This document shows positions 31,415 through 34,244 of a stretch of DNA of 34,244 nucleotides, one piece after another. The stretch's first letter is position 1. Each line of letters opens with the position of its first letter. The DNA lies in the NCBI GenBank assembly GCA_041946865.1, contig JBHGBF010000027.1, positions 1 through 34,244 of the forward strand. Reading direction: 5' to 3'. The DNA comes from RPQK01 sp041946865 (GTDB lineage: Bacteria; Acidobacteriota; UBA6911; RPQK01). Both the position numbers and the translations under genes were made by a program. Below the pieces are notes generated by a model. It had not been told where the DNA came from, made no database searches, and saw only the letters and a program-made list of their open reading frames with translations.

Positions 31415-34060
31415 CTATGGCGCAGGGCTCGGCGGCGTGAATGTCAGCCTATAGCCCGTTCCGCTCAGCACCTGTACAGTATAGTGGCCGTTCATATCCG
31501 TCTCAGCGCCGCTCACGAAGTAGATCCCCGGGGCGCCGGTAATCTGACTGGAAAAGGCGCTCACTTCGACTCCCATGACACCCTGGCCCTGGCTGTTGGT
31601 CACTTTACCGGATATCTGTACTGGGGGCGGCAGCGTGGGCAGGTCGAAGTTCTCCGTGCGATTGGCGCCGAGTGCTCCAAGGGCCCGTCCGGGCCACGGA
31701 AAACCGGCGTTCCCATATGGCGGAACGCCGACCGGGAACCCCACGCCGACGGCCAGAGGGCGGTCCTTGGGGACCAGGAGCTGGTAGGCGCCGGCCGCGC
31801 CGACCTGCGTTGTGTTGGTCGAAGTGCCAATCATGCAGTCCGTCATGATCTCGTCGTCCACCGGCGCGCTGGTGTCCATCGCCGTCAGGAAGGTATTGGC
31901 GGGCGAGCCCGGAACTCCGTTCTGGCTGACTGTCCCTGATAGCTGGACAGTAGCGGGAACTGCGAAGTTGCCGGTACCGGGTACATTGACCGTCCCGACG
32001 TTGAGGAAGCTCAGCATGTTTTGCCCAACGGTCAGCCTCAGGCTGGCGTTGTACGTGCCGGCCGGCAGCTGAACGTTATAGGGCACGTTGGCCATGAGGA
32101 AGGTATTGACGCCGGTCTTGCCGTCGGCGCTGGAGAGCGTCAGCAGGCCGGCCGTGGCCCCGATCTGGTCGATTCCGGTTATCGTGCCTGTCACCAGGTT
32201 CAGGCCGACTTGAGGAACGTTGATGTCCTGCGTCTTGTCGGCGTTAACCGTGATGGCCGGCTGAACCGCGTAGTTGAGCGTGGGGACGCCCAGCGGCAGC
32301 GGGCTCTCCGGCAAGTAGCAGATCGCCAATTCGTACGTCCCCGCCGGCACAATCACAACGTAGCGCTTAGTCTGGTTATCCACCCACCCCACGTAAGTCC
32401 TTCCCCCCGCGGCAGTCGAGCGCGCACTCACCAGATTCACGGTCCCCACCGCGCCGCTGATGGTCCCGGATATCTTGAGGCCAGGGGGCAGAGTGGCGTC
32501 GACCGTGGTATGGGCAGTGGCGCTGATGTCCGTCTTTTCCTGATCAAGGAGTGCCGAAACGGAGAAGAGGTTCCCCTCAAACGACCCTTCTACCACTGGT
32601 AGCGTGGTGTAAGTGAGCGGGTTGGAGTTCTGCTGAAGAGTAACGGCGCAGACTTCGCCGGTCCCGGATGTCACCGAAATGCACATGGTTCCCCGGAAGC
32701 TGGTCTTTCCCTCGAAGATTTGCGCGATCAACTTGGCGTACTGGTTGTGTCCGGGCAGAATGATGGGATTTGCGATTCGGCCGGCGAAGAATCCGGCTTC
32801 GTCTACCAGCCAGATGTCGATCGTTACGGAGAGGTCTCCGACGTTGAAGAGGGCAAAACCCGTGCCTGAGTCGGCCGAGAAATTGACCGGGAGCGTAAAG
32901 TCGCTGCCGACAGGGGAATCGCCGACCCCTGCCTCGGTCATGAACACCTGGCCGTTATAGAGCGTGTAGATGGCCGATACCCCAATCGGCACGTTAGACG
33001 TGACCTGCGCGCTCCCCTCCGACAGCGCTCCGGTTCCGGAAGTCTGAAGGAAGGCGGACGCTCCGGGCTGCAACGTCACTTGGATGACACCCGATTGCGC
33101 CGCAGAGGCGTCCGGCTGCGACATGGCCAGGCTCGGCGGCTCGCTTCCTGCCACCGTCACCGGAAACTCGACGCCTGCCGGCTTCCGCACCGTAATCGTC
33201 ACATTGGCCGGTGCTGCCGAGATGTTAAAGACAATGAAAGTGGTCCGGATGTTGATGCCGGCCAGGTCGCCTCCGTTGGCGATCTGCGGCAAGTTGAACT
33301 CTGTCTTGGTGCTGGATTTGTCGACGACCGGCAAGGTGGTGTTCGAGAGGGGAGATGCGATCTGGCGCAGCACCACCCCAGCGACAGGAGTCGTGCAGGC
33401 CAGCTCCAGCGTCCCTCTTGTGAAGTTGGTGGCATTGGGAAAAAGGCCGCCAGACCCGGCCACGAATTTCGCCAGGTGGTTGCGTTCACCCAGCGGGATG
33501 TTGGAAAGCGTTCCGACAAGCGAGCCATCCGTCCGCCGAAGCGTGTAGGTGATCGAGGTAGCTTGGGGGGCGAACAGCGCCACACCGGTGTTGAACCCGG
33601 CCGATGCGTCCACCGGGATGACGAAATTGGTCATGGGGAGCGAAGCCCCGACGCCGGCCTCGGTCAAGAAAGCGCCATTGGCGTCGTACATCGTGAAAAT
33701 CGCAGACAGGCCGAGCGGGTGCTGCGATTCCACGCGGGCTGCGCCGGCTTCAACGTCGCCGGACCCTGACGTTTGGAAGATTTTGGTCTCACCCGGTCCG
33801 ATCGAGAACGGCCCGAATTCATCGTCCGTCCCCAGGCCGGGTATGGTGACCGTCATGCCGGCGCCGGAGTCTCCGGTCAGGTGAATCGTGACGGTATCCG
33901 AAGCGGTGCTCGGATTGAAAATGATGAAAGTGGTCCGGATGCTGAAAACCCCGGGAATTGTCCCGTTTGCCACCTGTGGGAGGTAGGCGGTCTCCAGAGC
34001 GAACGACCAGGCAAAACAAAAGACGACAACGACCAGGCAAGTTAGTGCTTTTGCTCTCAT
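31415..34060 (-). CDS. Large secreted protein with duplicated beta-rich domain and carboxypeptidase-regulatory-like C-terminus
   Basis: 881 residues; GGGAG lies 7 bases before the ATG. Signal peptide at 1-22 (LTCLVVVVFCFAWSFALE). Residues about 24-248 and 254-493 are two copies of one domain: TAYLPQVANG...IRTTFIIFN...LTEAGVG...TTLPVV in the first and EFNLPQIANG...IRTTFIVFN...MTEAGVG...TTLPVV in the second. Residues about 500-790 are further beta-strand-rich segments with repeated 'LPAGTYNASL/VPAGTYELAI' patterns. Residues about 810-881 match a carboxypeptidase-regulatory fold (ISGKVTNSQGQGVMGVEVSA, DMNGHYTVQV). I do not recognise a named family; a cell-surface or secreted structural/adhesive protein is likely. 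No catalytic motif was seen. Downstream, 49 bp away, is the hfq-like gene. Confidence 0.85.
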   Translation of the reverse strand: MRAKALTCLVVVVFCFAWSFALETAYLPQVANGTIPGVFSIRTTFIIFNPSTASDTVTIHLTGDSGAGMTVTIPGLGTDDEFGPFSIGPGETKIFQTSGSGDVEAGAARVESQHPLGLSAIFTMYDANGAFLTEAGVGASLPMTNFVIPVDASAGFNTGVALFAPQATSITYTLRRTDGSLVGTLSNIPLGERNHLAKFVAGSGGLFPNATNFTRGTLELACTTPVAGVVLRQIASPLSNTTLPVVDKSSTKTEFNLPQIANGGDLAGINIRTTFIVFNISAAPANVTITVRKPAGVEFPVTVAGSEPPSLAMSQPDASAAQSGVIQVTLQPGASAFLQTSGTGALSEGSAQVTSNVPIGVSAIYTLYNGQVFMTEAGVGDSPVGSDFTLPVNFSADSGTGFALFNVGDLSVTIDIWLVDEAGFFAGRIANPIILPGHNQYAKLIAQIFEGKTSFRGTMCISVTSGTGEVCAVTLQQNSNPLTYTTLPVVEGSFEGNLFSVSALLDQEKTDISATAHTTVDATLPPGLKISGTISGAVGTVNLVSARSTAAGGRTYVGWVDNQTKRYVVIVPAGTYELAICYLPESPLPLGVPTLNYAVQPAITVNADKTQDINVPQVGLNLVTGTITGIDQIGATAGLLTLSSADGKTGVNTFLMANVPYNVQLPAGTYNASLRLTVGQNMLSFLNVGTVNVPGTGNFAVPATVQLSGTVSQNGVPGSPANTFLTAMDTSAPVDDEIMTDCMIGTSTNTTQVGAAGAYQLLVPKDRPLAVGVGFPVGVPPYGNAGFPWPGRALGALGANRTENFDLPTLPPPVQISGKVTNSQGQGVMGVEVSAFSSQITGAPGIYFVSGAETDMNGHYTVQVLSGTGYRLTFTPPSPAP

Positions 34061-34184
34061 CGACTCTCCCCCATTTAAAAGAACAGGTCCTTAATCAACC
34101 GAGACGATCGCCAGAGCATACCTCAACTGCGGCGGGGAAAGAAGTTTAATCCGTGCCTTGAGGTAACTCCTCAGTCTTGTTTGT

Positions 34185-34206
34185 AGTGCCGCCTTCAGGC
34201 GGCACT
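34185..34206. repeat. 22-bp palindrome near the window end
   Basis: AGTGCCGCCT and AGGCGGCACT are exact inverted arms around TC. It lies in the 184-bp leader of the large secreted-protein gene. The ends (AGTGCSGC) resemble a sub-hairpin of the compound repeat at 30862-31014, so it may be a single unit of the same family. The rest of 34061-34244 shows only a short TGAGG/CCTCA inverted pair near 34159. Confidence 0.6.
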
Positions 34207-34244
34207 CTGGACTTTGGCGAAAATAAACAGATGTGTGAACGTTT

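Overview
The window reads as a GC-rich chromosomal segment from a member of the Acidobacteriota. The evidence is the combination of gene families: an Oar-like TonB-dependent receptor with an N-terminal carboxypeptidase-regulatory domain, two CRTAC1-type FG-GAP/UnbV proteins beside TPR proteins, a GWxTD-domain protein, a short divergent Hfq, and many signal-peptide-bearing proteins typical of a Gram-negative cell. No rRNA, tRNA, CRISPR array or intact transposase was seen. The phylum call is inference from family content, not a phylogeny.

Layout. Positions 1-8651 (all minus): a 3'-truncated secreted DUF5060/glycosidase-like protein, a large TonB-dependent outer-membrane receptor with a perfect palindrome upstream, then a coupled CRTAC1/TPR gene pair. 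8806-13806: a second TPR gene (plus) faces a second CRTAC1 gene (minus), and the latter lies in an operon behind a GWxTD gene. A purine/pyrimidine repeat block fills the convergent junction. 13977-16847: a CAP-domain protein, a ferritin-like di-iron protein and a secreted S10 serine carboxypeptidase. 16864-23245 (minus): a five-gene operon with a degenerate peptidase-like secreted protein, three HlyD-type periplasmic adaptors and one MacB/FtsX-type permease; no ATPase is present. 23388-24503: asd.

24504-27935 is the unusual region. A decayed RHS/YD-repeat gene is broken by several frameshifts and by a 96-bp array of an 8-bp repeat. It is flanked by two diverged direct copies of a ~120-bp noncoding element. 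Removing the array in silico (leaving one base) restores a single reading frame across it, so the array is a real insertion into a once-coding gene. The RHS tail carries a histidine/aspartate-rich motif resembling zinc phospholipase C or S1/P1 nuclease folds.

27936-34244: a TrmA/RlmD-family RNA methyltransferase divergent from phosphoglucomutase (pgm), a 153-bp compound inverted repeat between pgm and a divergent hfq-like gene, and a large secreted protein with an internal duplication. The window ends with a small palindrome resembling a unit of the compound repeat.

Functionally, housekeeping genes (asd, pgm, RNA methylation, hfq) are scattered among envelope genes: outer-membrane uptake, secreted hydrolases, TPR/FG-GAP scaffolds and an envelope export operon. 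The best candidates for something not yet described are the array insertion in the RHS gene, the direct repeats around it, the compound palindrome beside hfq, and the three-adaptor/one-permease operon.
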